This document shows, piece after piece, positions 14,101 through 50,866 of a DNA stretch of 64,000 bases. The notes below the pieces were generated by a model. The model saw only the letters and a list, made by a program, of their open reading frames with translations, did not search any database and had not been told where the DNA came from. The stretch comes from Apostichopus japonicus. Lineage: Eukaryota; Echinodermata; Holothuroidea; Aspidochirotida; Stichopodidae. The DNA lies in assembly GCF_037975245.1 (NCBI RefSeq), contig NC_092582.1, positions 6,178,001-6,242,000 of the forward strand. The letters run 5' to 3'. Numbering within the stretch: position 1 is the stretch's first letter; each line of letters opens with the position of its first letter. The position numbers and the translations under genes were made by a program.

Positions 14101-14244
14101 GATTGACATACCTGCAGTTATAAGAGGGCCAAACGCCTAATATTTCAACCGAGTAGCCCCAGCCGTCTGCAAGCAGAAGCAGAAGAGGCCGTCTGTACAA
14201 CCTCACACACTGAGTCTGGTGTAGGCTACGTAGTACGTGTCAGG
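11158..14244. promoter_or_regulatory. Divergent intergenic region between GOLGA2 and SKIV2L
   Basis: About 3.1 kb separates the two start codons, which point away from each other, so both promoters must lie here. It contains the hAT-like element at 11828-12921. The sequence just before 14245 is presumably SKIV2L 5' UTR. I saw no convincing TATA box and no conserved gene. A 139-codon frame at 12998-13417 has no recognisable similarity and looks like chance. Confidence 0.6.
11828..12921. mobile_element. Non-autonomous hAT-like element, CAGTGGCG family, with G-rich and C-rich ends
   Basis: The ends are CAGTGGCGGCGGAAC and GTTCCGCCGCGCCTG, inverted repeats with a few differences. They are flanked by the exact 8-bp duplication AGCAGAAT (11820-11827 and 12922-12929). 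A long G run follows the left end and C runs precede the right end. Two copies of a palindromic module (GCGCCAAC and GGTGGCGC arms) lie near 12505-12536 and 12841-12860, each followed by TCCGCTTAGATAGT. The element at 46256-48338 shares this module. There is no transposase frame. Confidence 0.9.
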
Positions 14245-37285
<23,041 letters not shown>

Positions 37286-37527
37286 GACTCAAAAGGACCT
37301 CTTAATTCAGTGAGGGTCTTGTAGAGTCTCTGTGCTCACTGAGGTTATCAACAGTGGAAGAGCCGAGAAGGCATTTCAGTTTTATATTTTATTTGAGACA
37401 AAGGATTATTCAGAGAGGGAATTTGCACTTTGGAGTGATTGAGGTTATAAGCCCCAGGGGAATCTTGCAATCTCTTATTCTTTGAAAAACAGCAGGTGAT
37501 GGTCTGTATAACCATTGCCTCATTTTT

Positions 37528-37572
37528 GGTTCCTTGCTTTTTGCAAAGCAAGGAACCTATGCATTCAACTTG

Positions 37573-37605
<33 letters not shown>

Positions 37606-40165
37606 ACGCTTGGCTTGTGTACACGATATCTCAATAAGGAAATGATGTATCATGATCAAACTTGTTGGGTGGATAGCCCATAGTGAGAGGAAGATCCCTA
37701 TTGTTTTTGGTGCTCGCAAAGGTCACCAAAGGTCAGTTAGATGCCAAAAACCAATATATTAAAAACAGCAATAACTCCCATTGACAGAGTCCGACATGGT
37801 TGATATTTTGGGAGTAGTTGTGAATGGGGTAAGGGATCATTTCCAAACATAACGGTAATGTGATCGAAGGTCAACAAAGGTCAATTAATGATAAAAAACT
37901 AGTATTTATGCGATAACTTGAGAACAAAATGTCCGTTAGGGTTGGGAATTGCTTTAATGTCATCCAATTGTCGACCCGCATCTGGGTGACCCTTGACCTC
38001 AATTTGACCTCTGGTGACCTTTACATGTTTTTGGGGATTTTTACAGTTTTGATGCTATTTTCAGATGTCAAAGGTACCTTCTGGTCATAAATGTCAATAG
38101 GTTGACCCCGTGTGACCTTTATGTGCGAAGTTATATTGGGTCAAAGTTTTTCGGTCGGAGTTAGGATTGTTGTACAGACTTGTCGTTTTGTTTTTTGGAA
38201 TCAGGAGCTTAAACTACATCTGAAACCAAGGTCAAAAGGTCAAAGGTCACATTAGAAAAAATGTGCTTATTTTGGGAGGAAACGAGCAAAAAAGAAAATG
38301 TTTGGTTTTGATGCTAGATTTGGATATCAAAGGTACCTTCCGATCAAAAATGTCAATTGGTTGACACCCGTGTGACCTTCGTGTGCGAAGTTATACGAGG
38401 TCAAAGTTAATTTTCAGACATTTAATGCAACAACTCCCAGTTCCAAGGTGTGACATGGTTGATATTTTTGGACAAGTTGCAAATGGTATAGGGGAATATT
38501 TTCAAACTTAACGGTCATGTGATCCGAGGTCACCAAAGGTCAATTAATGTTAAAAAACTAGTATTTTGGGGGTAGAAAATGGGCAAAGAAAACAATGTTT
38601 CAATTTGTATAGTTTGATGCTCTATTTAGGTCTTATCAATCAAAAATGTCAATAAGTTGACCCAAGGTGACCTTTGTATGTTAAGTTATATGAGGTCAAA
38701 GTTAATTTTCAGACATTTAGTGTAATAACTCCCAGTGCCAATGTGTTACACAGTTGATATTTTGAGACAAGTTGCAAATGGTATAGGGGAATTTTTTCAA
38801 ACTTAACGGTCATGTGATGCGAGGTCACCAAAGGTCAATTAATGATAAAAAACTAGTATTTTTGCGATAACTTGAGAACAAATTGTCCTTTAGGGTTGGG
38901 AGTTGCTTCAATGTAATCCAATTGTGGACCCGCATCTGGGTGACCCTTGACCTCAATTTGACCTCTGGTGACCTTTTCGTGTTTTGTGGATTTTTACAGT
39001 TTCGATGCTATTTTCAGATGTTAAAGGTACCTTCTGATCATAAATGTCAATTGGTTGACCCCCGTGTGACCTTCGTGTGCGAAGTTATATGAGGTCAAAG
39101 TTAATTTTCACACATTTAATGCAATAACTCCCAGTTCCAAGGTGTGACAAGGTTGATTTTTTTGTAGTAGTTGCAAATGGTATAGGGGAATATTTTCAAA
39201 CTTAACGGTCATGTGATACAAGGTCACCAAAGGTCAATTAATGATAAAAAACTAGTATTTTTGCGATAACTTGAGAACAAATTGTCCGTTAGGGTTGGGA
39301 GTTGCTTCAATGTAATCCAATTGTCGACCCGCATCTGGGTGACCCTTGACCTCAATTTGACCTCTGGTGACCTTTTCATGTTTTGTGGATTTTTACAGTT
39401 TCGATGCTATTTTCAGATGTTAAAGGTACCTTCTGATCATAAATGTCAATGGGTTGACCCCCGTGTGACCTTCGTGTGCGAAGTATGAGGTCAAAGTTAA
39501 TTTTCAGACATTTAATGCAATAACTCCCAGTTCCAAGGTGTGACAAGGTTGATATTTTTGGACAAGTTGCAAATGGTATAGGGGAATATTTTCAAACTTA
39601 ACGGTCATGTGATCCAACGTCACCATAGGTCAGCTAATGTTAAAAAAGTAGTATTTTGGGGGGAGAAAATGGGCAAAGAATTTTTACAGTCATGCTCTAT
39701 TTAGGTCTCACCGATCAAAAATGTCAATTGGTTGACCTCCGGGTGACCTTTGTGTGTGAAGTTATGTATACAAGTTCAAAGTTAATTTTTAGACATTTAA
39801 TGCAATTAAATCTCAATGCCAAGGTGTGACATGGTTGATATTTTGGGACAAGTTGTGAATGGGGTGGTGGAACATTTTGAAACTTAAAGGTCATGTCATC
39901 TGAGGTCACCAATGTTATCATATCTGTTGACACGCTTGTAGGTCTCATATATTTCTTACATTTTCGATGCCATATTTAGATCTCAAAAGTGCCTTTTGAA
40001 CAAAAGTCCGATCACATTTTGTGATCACAAAAGTGTTGGCTATAGTGTTGGTTACTTTATGGGAACATGTAGGACCACAATTACTAGGACTATTTGAGCC
40101 CAATCTTGCTTGATAATATTATGTGTATTGTCATATACCCCAAGCAAGGAACCACAGTGCCCTTG
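37528..40165. repeat. Hairpin-bounded 2.6 kb repeat with internal tandem units of about 0.4 kb
   Basis: The left end is a perfect hairpin: GGTTCCTTGCTTT at 37528-37540, loop TTGC, and complement at 37545-37557. The arm word AAGCAAGGAACC recurs at the right end (about 40142-40153). A (TG)n run follows the left hairpin (about 37572-37600). The interior is built from degenerate units; the clearest pair is offset by exactly 399 bases (38883 and 39282). Units carry AGGTCACCAAAGGTCA, AACTTAACGGTCATGTGAT, and CTCCCAGT words. Frames of 68-69 codons at 38883 and 39282 are only copies of the repeat. Confidence 0.85.
37720..39236 (+). promoter_or_regulatory. Array of DR4-type nuclear-receptor half-site pairs
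   Basis: AGGTCA pairs with a 4-base spacer occur at 37720-37735, 37868-37883, 38527-38542, 38822-38837 and 39221-39236, all in one orientation. DR4 spacing is the classical arrangement for thyroid hormone receptor or LXR heterodimers with RXR. Binding is inference; the sites are carried by the repeat rather than shown to regulate SKIV2L or MORN5. Confidence 0.55.
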
Positions 40166-42310
40166 GGCTCTTGTTTGTTTTGTGCTCAATTGAAGGCAGT
40201 GGTTATTATATATATTATTTGCATATTCATAATGGAATCTGTGGATAATTCAAGTTACAGTTTCTTAAGAATCACATTTTCAGGATGTTACTTGTGCAAT
40301 CTGTGGACGTTAACTTACCACTTTACCTCCAAATGTTAGCTATCTAAAGTGTTTTTTAAGAGTCATAGATTTGATGATTTATTAGCTTTCTCATTGCAGT
40401 GATACTCTTGGTCATTTTTACAAGTAAAACTGCTGTCTGAAATTCTCAGCATGAGTGACTATATTTGACTTTCTAAAACATATTAAAGAAGAAATGTTGG
40501 GATCTGTAAGTTCGTAAGTTCTTTTTAACTGTGGATACAACCACACATATTCTTGGTTGAACTTTCTGGAATGCTCTCTGAGATGCAAGTAGGAAGTGGG
40601 GAATGACAATTCAAATTTTATTACTTTAATGTTATTTTATTTGGACCCATCAGAAGGGTGAAAAATGAGATGATGATAATATTTTCAGCTATTCATATGT
40701 TAAAATTGTTAGATACACTATGACATAAAGACTCAAAACCAATGAAAATCTCTGTTTCTGCTTCAATATATTTTTATTTAGATCCAAGTGCAAGAAAAGA
40801 ATATCAATGAAAATTGCATCAGAAAGAGAACAAAAGAATGAGTACAAAAAGTACAAAATGTTAAAGGGTCTGGAATTATCCAGACACTGCTTTTAAATGA
40901 TTCATAGCAAAGTCTACTCAAATATAAGTATATATAACTGATCGGTGGTTTTACTTGTCATTTAACCTTCTGTTACTTTTTTTCTCTTTTGCCAAGTCAA
41001 TAATTTTCAGTTTGCCATGGTATTGCAATATATCTCCAGAGAAATGCAAAGTTTAAAGTGAAATAAAGTGAAGCTGTCCTATGCAGCACAAGAAGGGGAC
41101 CATATCTTCAATCATCAATCAGCTCTCCCAGGACTGATATTTCGGCAAACTACCACAACGATTTACTTTCTTAGGCGAAAGAATGAAAACTCAAGGGTCA
41201 TGGCAGAGCAGCCTTTGGCAAACTGGGAGCTATTGTTAACAAAACAAGTATTGAAACTCATTTTGATTCATAGCATGGCTATCAGTACTGGGAGAGACAT
41301 TCTGACAGAACCAGTGTCAGTTTATATACCATGGTGAAAGTCAAGGTTACAGAATAAAGTTACGTGGAGCAAGTCCTCCCCCACCCCTCCCCCACCCCTC
41401 TCTGACCAGCAATGCTACAGCCACTGCACATAGACTACCTATCTCTAAGATAACATTGGAGTATGTGCTTTATAGATCCAAATGGGTAGTATTGTAATAC
41501 AGCATGAAATTAACCTTAGCCTACTATCTCTTTGACCCGGTATAACATGGAGTCATCTGTGTGCTATAATTAATGTGAGAACAGCATACACATATGTGTT
41601 GATGTTTTTTTTGTTGTCAAAAGTGATTATACCAAACTTCCCTTGAAGTTCCAGACATCTGAAGAGTGCAATATTAATACCATATGCTGCCAATATCATT
41701 GCAAGCAATTTAAAACCAAAAATACATCATTGATGTAGCTTTAACAATACATAACTTTTAATGGACTTTCAAACTGAGTCATTTTCAAATACAATTTGCA
41801 GTCGGAGTGATACTGTGTGCTTCGAACACGAGCTCAATATCTTGATGGAAGCATCTTTGGATAATCTTAAATATTTGGAAGTATTAAAATTTCTTAGCAA
41901 TTTCATGTAGAAAACTTGATGAAACATGCAACGTTTCTTTATAAATATATGATGGTAAAGTTAAGTAAGCTGTCTATAAATTGGAACAGTTGTAGGATTG
42001 CATGAAGAAAAAAAGTGCATATATATTTATGAGAAAGTAAGCATTTAGAAAAAGCTACTTTTGTTACTAAGTGACGCAAACTTTTGTCAACTTAACGGTA
42101 CAATATATTTACACAAACACAAAGTATACACAAACTGACACAGACATTGACTAAGAACCGGAAAAGGACATTCCGTGCATAATAATTTGGATAGTTGGAT
42201 TTGAATAAAACTAAAGAGGCTGTTAGAGCAAAAGCACTGTCAGTCGTGGTTATTTTTACATATTTTACATAAGATAGTCATTTAATCGATCGCCACATTG
42301 TCAAAAAGAG

Positions 42311-45243
<2,933 letters not shown>

Positions 45244-46255
45244 GTTGACCTTGGTACTATAGTATGACAAAACTCAGAATTAAAGTTAGGCTAACTTAGC
45301 ACAAGGTAGCTGGAACGATTTTCAAATATTATTAAGTCATTTCTACCAAAATAAAGATGCACCAGTACGTGTGGCAGTGCTGCCGCTCAATTGTAACTTA
45401 GTGGGTCGCCTAACTTGATAACTACCATTAACAATGTAGAATTGATTAGTAATAGTAATAGTCATGTACTATAGTACTAGTATGCGCATGCAAGGACAGT
45501 ATTATTCTGCAGTGCAGTTTTCGTATACGCATATTTCGCGAAACTGCTTATTATTGTCACAAATGTTGATTCTGTCGTCATGACGTCGCTTTGCACACGG
45601 ACGGTTCTTGATCACATACACACAGGAACTGTTCACTGGACCGGGTTGCAAATTGTTATATAGATGATGTAAAGGCTCTTCCTGACAATTATAAGAGGAA
45701 AAACTGAAGTTTAATAGCTCTAATTGGAATGTTCTGCACTAGATCATTATATCAACGTGTTCGATTTGATCGTCTACCTCCAAATGGGAATGAAGAGAAA
45801 CAAAGATCGATAAATATCAACAAAAAAGAAACAAAAGAGTTCAACATATATCACTCTAAACCATGGAGTCTGGCTCAGTCTAAAGCGTGATAATTATTAT
45901 ATGAAGAATACTTTTAGTAAGTCAGTGTGGAGTCAACCAAATGTAAACCAACATGCAGGGTTATAAAAAGTGGCACCGCAATTTTATTAATTCGCGGCCA
46001 AATGTAGGCTATTCACAAATGTGATAGAAAGCCCGCAGTGCATGGACTAAAGATTTATTCGGAACCAACTAAAAACTGTTTGCAGCAAAAGTACAGCGAG
46101 TTAAAAAATCCACCGACTGAGGATGGGCCGGAGTGGGGCATCCCCACCCCCACCCCCACCCCCTCATTGCGCATTCCAATGATCGGGAATCGTCACAATA
46201 AAGGTCTCGTGTACAATATTTCCACCCGAACTTGAACTTACGCATGAGTGGCAAC

Positions 46256-48338
46256 AGTGGCGTAGCTACGGGGGGGCCTGGGGGGGCCGAGGCCCCCCCA
46301 TGAAATCGGCTGGCCCCCCCACTGGGAATGGGGTAAAAAAAAAACACTCATCAGTGCGATTCGCTAATATTTTTTGTTCCATAATTTGGGAAATAGAGTT
46401 ACACAATTTTCTCGTCTGCATCTGGCAGAATAAGAATAATACAATATCTGTAGTAATCATGAGAATGGTCACACAGCATGGCATGGCAATGGTCGATGCG
46501 ACGATTGCGACCATACACCACGAACCTTGTTGTGCTGCGTGATAGCGATATCTGCTGAAAATATGTTCAGTGCTTCCACCTAGCGCAACAATCTATCAAA
46601 AGATTGGCTCCGTTTGTTCTGAGCCGAGGTATCAGGTATTCATGGGTGGCGATCATGGGGGGGGGGGGGACGGGGGGACATGTCCCCCCAATATTTCAGG
46701 TGGGGATATAGTATCTTATATCCCCCCCCCCAATATTTGGTGGCATAGTTTTTTTTTAAGCATATGTTTTGTATTTTTTTATGATATCGCTAGTAATTTC
46801 AAAATAGAAAAAGCTTAGATGCAACTTACAAGGCCTGGGAAGTGCCATTTCCAGCGATCTGGGAGGCATTTTCGGCCAAAATTTTCTTTTGCGCTTCGCG
46901 CCAACTCATGGTGGCGCTACGCTTAGAAAGTCTGGGTACAAGCTTTGCCCCTCCCTTGGCAAATTCCTCGCAAAGCGCCTGTCAAACCGTGTCACAATTG
47001 TTACTATATATGACCGAAAGTAGTTTTTACTTTTTTTTCTCGAAATGAATAGCTAGACGGACCGCATCCGTAATGAAATTTGGTTTGCAACTTGTGTATG
47101 AGTGTAAGTACGTACAATCATACATAGGATCCACATCGATATGGGTTCACTGGGTTTCCATTTGGCCTGTTTCCTACAAGATTTCTAACCGCAGGTGCGT
47201 AGCCAAGGGAGGGGGGTGAAGGGGTGGAGACCGCCCCCCCCCCCTCGAGCATATTTTTTGGGTATTTTCTATGATATCGAAGTTTTATAGTAGCCGTTAT
47301 AAGAGGTTTTAATATTTGTACACCAATAATTTAACTGTGTCTGAAATTTCGAAAATTCCTTGACCAACATTCTTCATCATAGTATACTTCCCTCTACACT
47401 CGTACAATTTTGACCGGTCTGTTAGTGGTTGAGGGGGGGGGGGTTCTATATTGGTTGTCCATAGATGAAATTTAGTGCAACATTATGGGTATGTTTTGAA
47501 GTGAATTTATTATTCAAATTCTGAACAAATAATGGGCTTAAAACCTTGAAAAGTGGGGCTGACGGGTATTGTGGGGCGTTACGTAGAATTACCTACAAAT
47601 GCAATGAGGTCGAACATGATGTGTGACTGGTGACAATCTTAACAAAAGGTTATGAATGAAAAAAAAAAAACTATTAGGAAAAACTTGGTTCTCAGGCAAA
47701 AGTGTACATCTGGTTGGTCATTTTCAAGCCCGAGAAGTGCCATTTCCGGTCATCTGGGGGGCTATCAAAACCAGAAATTTTCTTGTACGCTGCGCGCCAA
47801 CCAATGGTGGCGCTCCGCTTTGACAGTAATTCGCCTGCATCCAAGCAGATGTCCCCCCCCCTTAATATTTGAAACAGATCGCCGCCCATGCAGGTATTCA
47901 TATATTGCCTCGAGTCAAATGAATATATGTCATTGAATATTACACAAAACAACTTTTTTATGGCCACGAAACTGTCGAAACAGGATTTTCCACTACTGGT
48001 AGAGATATAAAATATTGGGAATTCTGAAATTCCTGCAAATGATGCCAACTTCCCTCAAGTTAAAAAGTCTGGTTGAGTTGGCAAGGCCAGTCAGCATGAA
48101 GAGAAAAAACTTTTTTTGCATTTCTGTCACCAAAGTTGCACATCTTTTTTGGTTGCTATTTTGCCTCACAGGTGCCATCTCCTGCGATCTGGGGGGTGCT
48201 GAAAATCTCAAATTTTCTCTGTACGCTCCGCGCCAACCATGGTGGCGCTCCGCTTAGATAGTAACCTCCGGCCCCCCCACTAGAAAGAACAGCCCCCCAT
48301 GGCCCCCCCCCACTCAAAAAATCCTAGCTACGCCACTG
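46256..48338. mobile_element. hAT-like element of the CAGTGGCG family, composite
   Basis: It begins CAGTGGCGTAGCTACGGGGG and ends CTAGCTACGCCACTG. An exact 8-bp duplication AGTGGCAA flanks it (46248-46255 and 48339-48346). The interior has several G-run/C-run blocks and three copies of the GCGCCAAC/GGTGGCGC palindrome module (near 46898-46917, 47794-47813 and 48230-48248). Words like GTGCGTAGCCAAGGGAGG at 47191 look like ends of further nested members. There is no transposase frame. It shares its module with the element at 11828-12921. Confidence 0.9.
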
Positions 48339-49239
48339 AGTGGCAACGAGCCTTCGGATAAAATAAGACTCCGGAGAAATTATATTAAATGAGTGGGAAT
48401 ATGAGAATTTTGCCTCAGGTCCGGTTTCATTATTCAAAGAACCGAATGTGTTGTTTGCTAGTAATGGGCCACAGGGCCGCATGTATACAATTATACTCCA
48501 GTTCACCCTACTCATCCAAATAATTTTCTCTCACCGCATTTCAACATCACAAGAACCTTGGTTAATCACTTTCGGCTTCCCCGTTTTAGATCTGTGTCGG
48601 ACAGTCCGGGTCCATGTATACCTCACCGCGCAAAATTTCTCTCACATTTCATTGACTATTTGTCATACACCGGCCTGGTCAGCTAACCATACACAGGCAT
48701 ATCCAGCCTTGCTCCCCTTCCCATTCCCCTTCCCTCCCCTCCCCTCCCCTCCCCAGCCTCCCCTTCCCTCCCCCCCCCCCATCGGGCCCAATTCTCACAT
48801 ATCACAGACTTATTCTATAAGTTGCGTCCTAATGGTTAATGGTATCATCTTATCATGATTAAATGGCATGAAATTCAGGAGGTGTGTGTGGGGTGGGGAG
48901 ATGAGGGGAGATATGAGAGATGGAGTAGCAATACCCCCCCCCCCCCCACCACTCGTTACTGTCGTCAGTCATTTGGAGGACTGTCAGTGATCAATGGATA
49001 CCCGGACGCGCTGTCATGGTTTGCAACAGGGTGGGCATCCTTTTTGAATGAATGGGCCAGATATAAGGAGTGAAAAATTAACTGGGCCGCACCTATCCAA
49101 CGACCTGCTGTTGATTTCAAACCTTTGATTCCGAGGACTTTCAAGCAATAGGTATCACAAAAACATAATGTCAATAAAGTACAGTTGATAATAGGCCTAC
49201 CTAACAGCATCATTATAGTGCCGATAAATTCTAAGCAGC

Positions 49240-49365
49240 TAGCTCGTTTTTTGTGATGTTGTAAATAGACTTATTATTTTTCATTTTCCTGAGACATCTC
49301 ACGGGCCGCAAAAAAATTACTGGCGGGCCGCATTTGGCCCGCGGGCCGTAGGTTGCCCACCCCAG
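49240..49365. mobile_element. Probable hAT terminal fragment
   Basis: The stretch ends with GGCCCGCGGGCCGTAGG followed by TTGCCCACCCCAG. Read in reverse this resembles the CAGGGGTGGGCAACC terminus with GGCCCGCGGGCC found in several animal hAT families. No matching left end or duplication was found, so only a remnant is claimed. Confidence 0.5.
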
Positions 49366-50442
49366 GTTTAGAAACTGTACGATGTGGTCCCGGTCAGAAT
49401 ATTATAAATTTTGGTAACATCAAGAGCGCCATCACTTATCTGGAGATTGCCAAGGACGCTTATCAATGGGTAACCAAATAGTGCTGTTTAAATCAGCTAT
49501 TAGCCTTTGTGTCTTAATAGATTTTTCAACATTATGATACTGTTTTAGGGTTCAACAATAGTATCGTTTCACTTCTTCATAAATTTTCTGCAATGAAATA
49601 ATGGATAAGTTGTGATGTTTGTAACTTTAAAAACTGTGCAAATTAGACAGCCGCAAACCGTATCTTAATCTAGCATATGTTGTATCTTTAACAACGGTCA
49701 GGTAAAATAAGTTAGGTCGTTGACTTTGAATACATTTTTGCAAGTCTGTCCAAAATAAGCTGCTTGGAAATCTTGAAACCGTGCCAGAGATTTCCAGCAA
49801 AAAGTGAAACTACATTTTGCACTTACAAACTTTAAACTTTTACCATTTTTTCTTCTGGAAATGTTAATATCTGTGCTTTGTATATTGCCTTCCTTGAAAG
49901 CTGATGGTCGTGGATCTTCAATTTTTCGTAGGCTAAGCTAACTTAATGTAAGCATTAAAAACACCAGCCTAATGATCACAATTCGTAACGTTCAACATCA
50001 CATTGCAAAGGCAGAGATATTGATGGTGTAAATGATATTACATACTACTTAGGCCTAGATATGCAATACTGTGATACTGATAATGTGATAGGCTGTCGTC
50101 AGTTATATTTTCTAAATGCTACATAACTGACATGCCCTAGGATATTAAAATTAAAGCCAAATCTATTTGAACTAGTACTAGGCCTACTTGAAGTTGTACT
50201 AGGCAAGTAATAGTTATTACAGTCCACATTCACCAGCATGTTTCATGATAAACCTAGGCCCAGTGTTACTATAGTGATTCCCTTTTTGCTTTAATAATAT
50301 GAAGCCATTTGTTTATTACAAAAGGAAAACAAAGAGATGTGCTGACTCCCTAAGTACTGATGGTTATAACCGTAGGCACTTCGCAAGATGCTAAACATGT
50401 TCATTTAACTGAGATTTTGACTACGTTGATAGTTATGAAACC

Positions 50443-50743
50443 ACTTTGTTTGCTAATAGTAGTTGTACCAGAGGTCTTAAACTCCAAAAGTCACAAAGTA
50501 GGATTAATATTCGGCATAACTTTTTTTCTAATAGGGTTGTGAATGAGTGGAATGGTTTGCCTGAGAAAGTTGTACTTGCAAGTAGTGTGAATGGGTTTAA
50601 AAATGCTCTGAACAAGCACTTGAAGCATTGTATTTGGGTCTGAGTATTTGTGTCTTCAGTTTTTTATCTCTTGTAGGGTCCTTGATGGGGATTGAGTGTC
50701 CCTCGGACTGATCATTTTTTTTTACACTAAACTAAACTAAACT
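50443..50743 (+). mobile_element. LINE 3' fragment, CR1/L2-like
   Basis: The plus-strand frame to the stop at 50641-50643 contains RINIRHNFFSNRVVNEWNGL followed by PEKVV and SSVNGFKNALNKHL, the conserved tail of CR1/L2-type ORF2 proteins. The 3' end is ACTAAACTAAACTAAACT, a short tandem tail typical of these elements. It is severely 5'-truncated and ends just over 100 bases before the first coding exon of the right-hand gene. Confidence 0.85.
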
Positions 50744-50866
50744 TTGACCAGGAGTAACCTTTGACCACTGGCTATTCAGTCTGGTTTTCACACATTGCAA
50801 ATCAGGAAAAACACAACAAATTTTGGTTTTATAGGTACATATTATGGCCTGATCACTAACAGCAGA

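Larger units (their letters stand above)
37286..42310. other. Convergent intergenic region between SKIV2L and MORN5
   Basis: The stop codons of SKIV2L (37285) and MORN5 (42311) face each other across 5.0 kb. The 3' UTRs of both genes must be here but their ends cannot be fixed by eye. AATAAA words occur on the plus strand near 41062 and 41352. The 2.6 kb repeat at 37528-40165 fills much of the SKIV2L side. From 40170 to 42310 I see no gene or recognised repeat. Confidence 0.6.
45244..50866. promoter_or_regulatory. Divergent intergenic region between MORN5 and the unknown gene
   Basis: The 5.6 kb between the MORN5 start and the first coding exon of the right-hand gene holds a hAT-like element (46256-48338), a probable hAT end near 49365 and a LINE tail (50443-50743). 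The MORN5 promoter and probably a non-coding first exon of the right-hand gene are here. Region 48700-48960 is a pyrimidine-rich low-complexity stretch. No other gene was found. Confidence 0.55.

Noticed and set aside
38883-39488. Two nearly identical 68-69 codon ORFs
   Set aside because: They are the same frame in adjacent 399-base tandem units of a non-coding repeat; other units have lost the frame.
40742-42310. Poly(A) signals for MORN5 and SKIV2L
   Set aside because: Several AATAAA or ATTAAA words exist on each strand and none is distinguished by context, so no 3' end was called.
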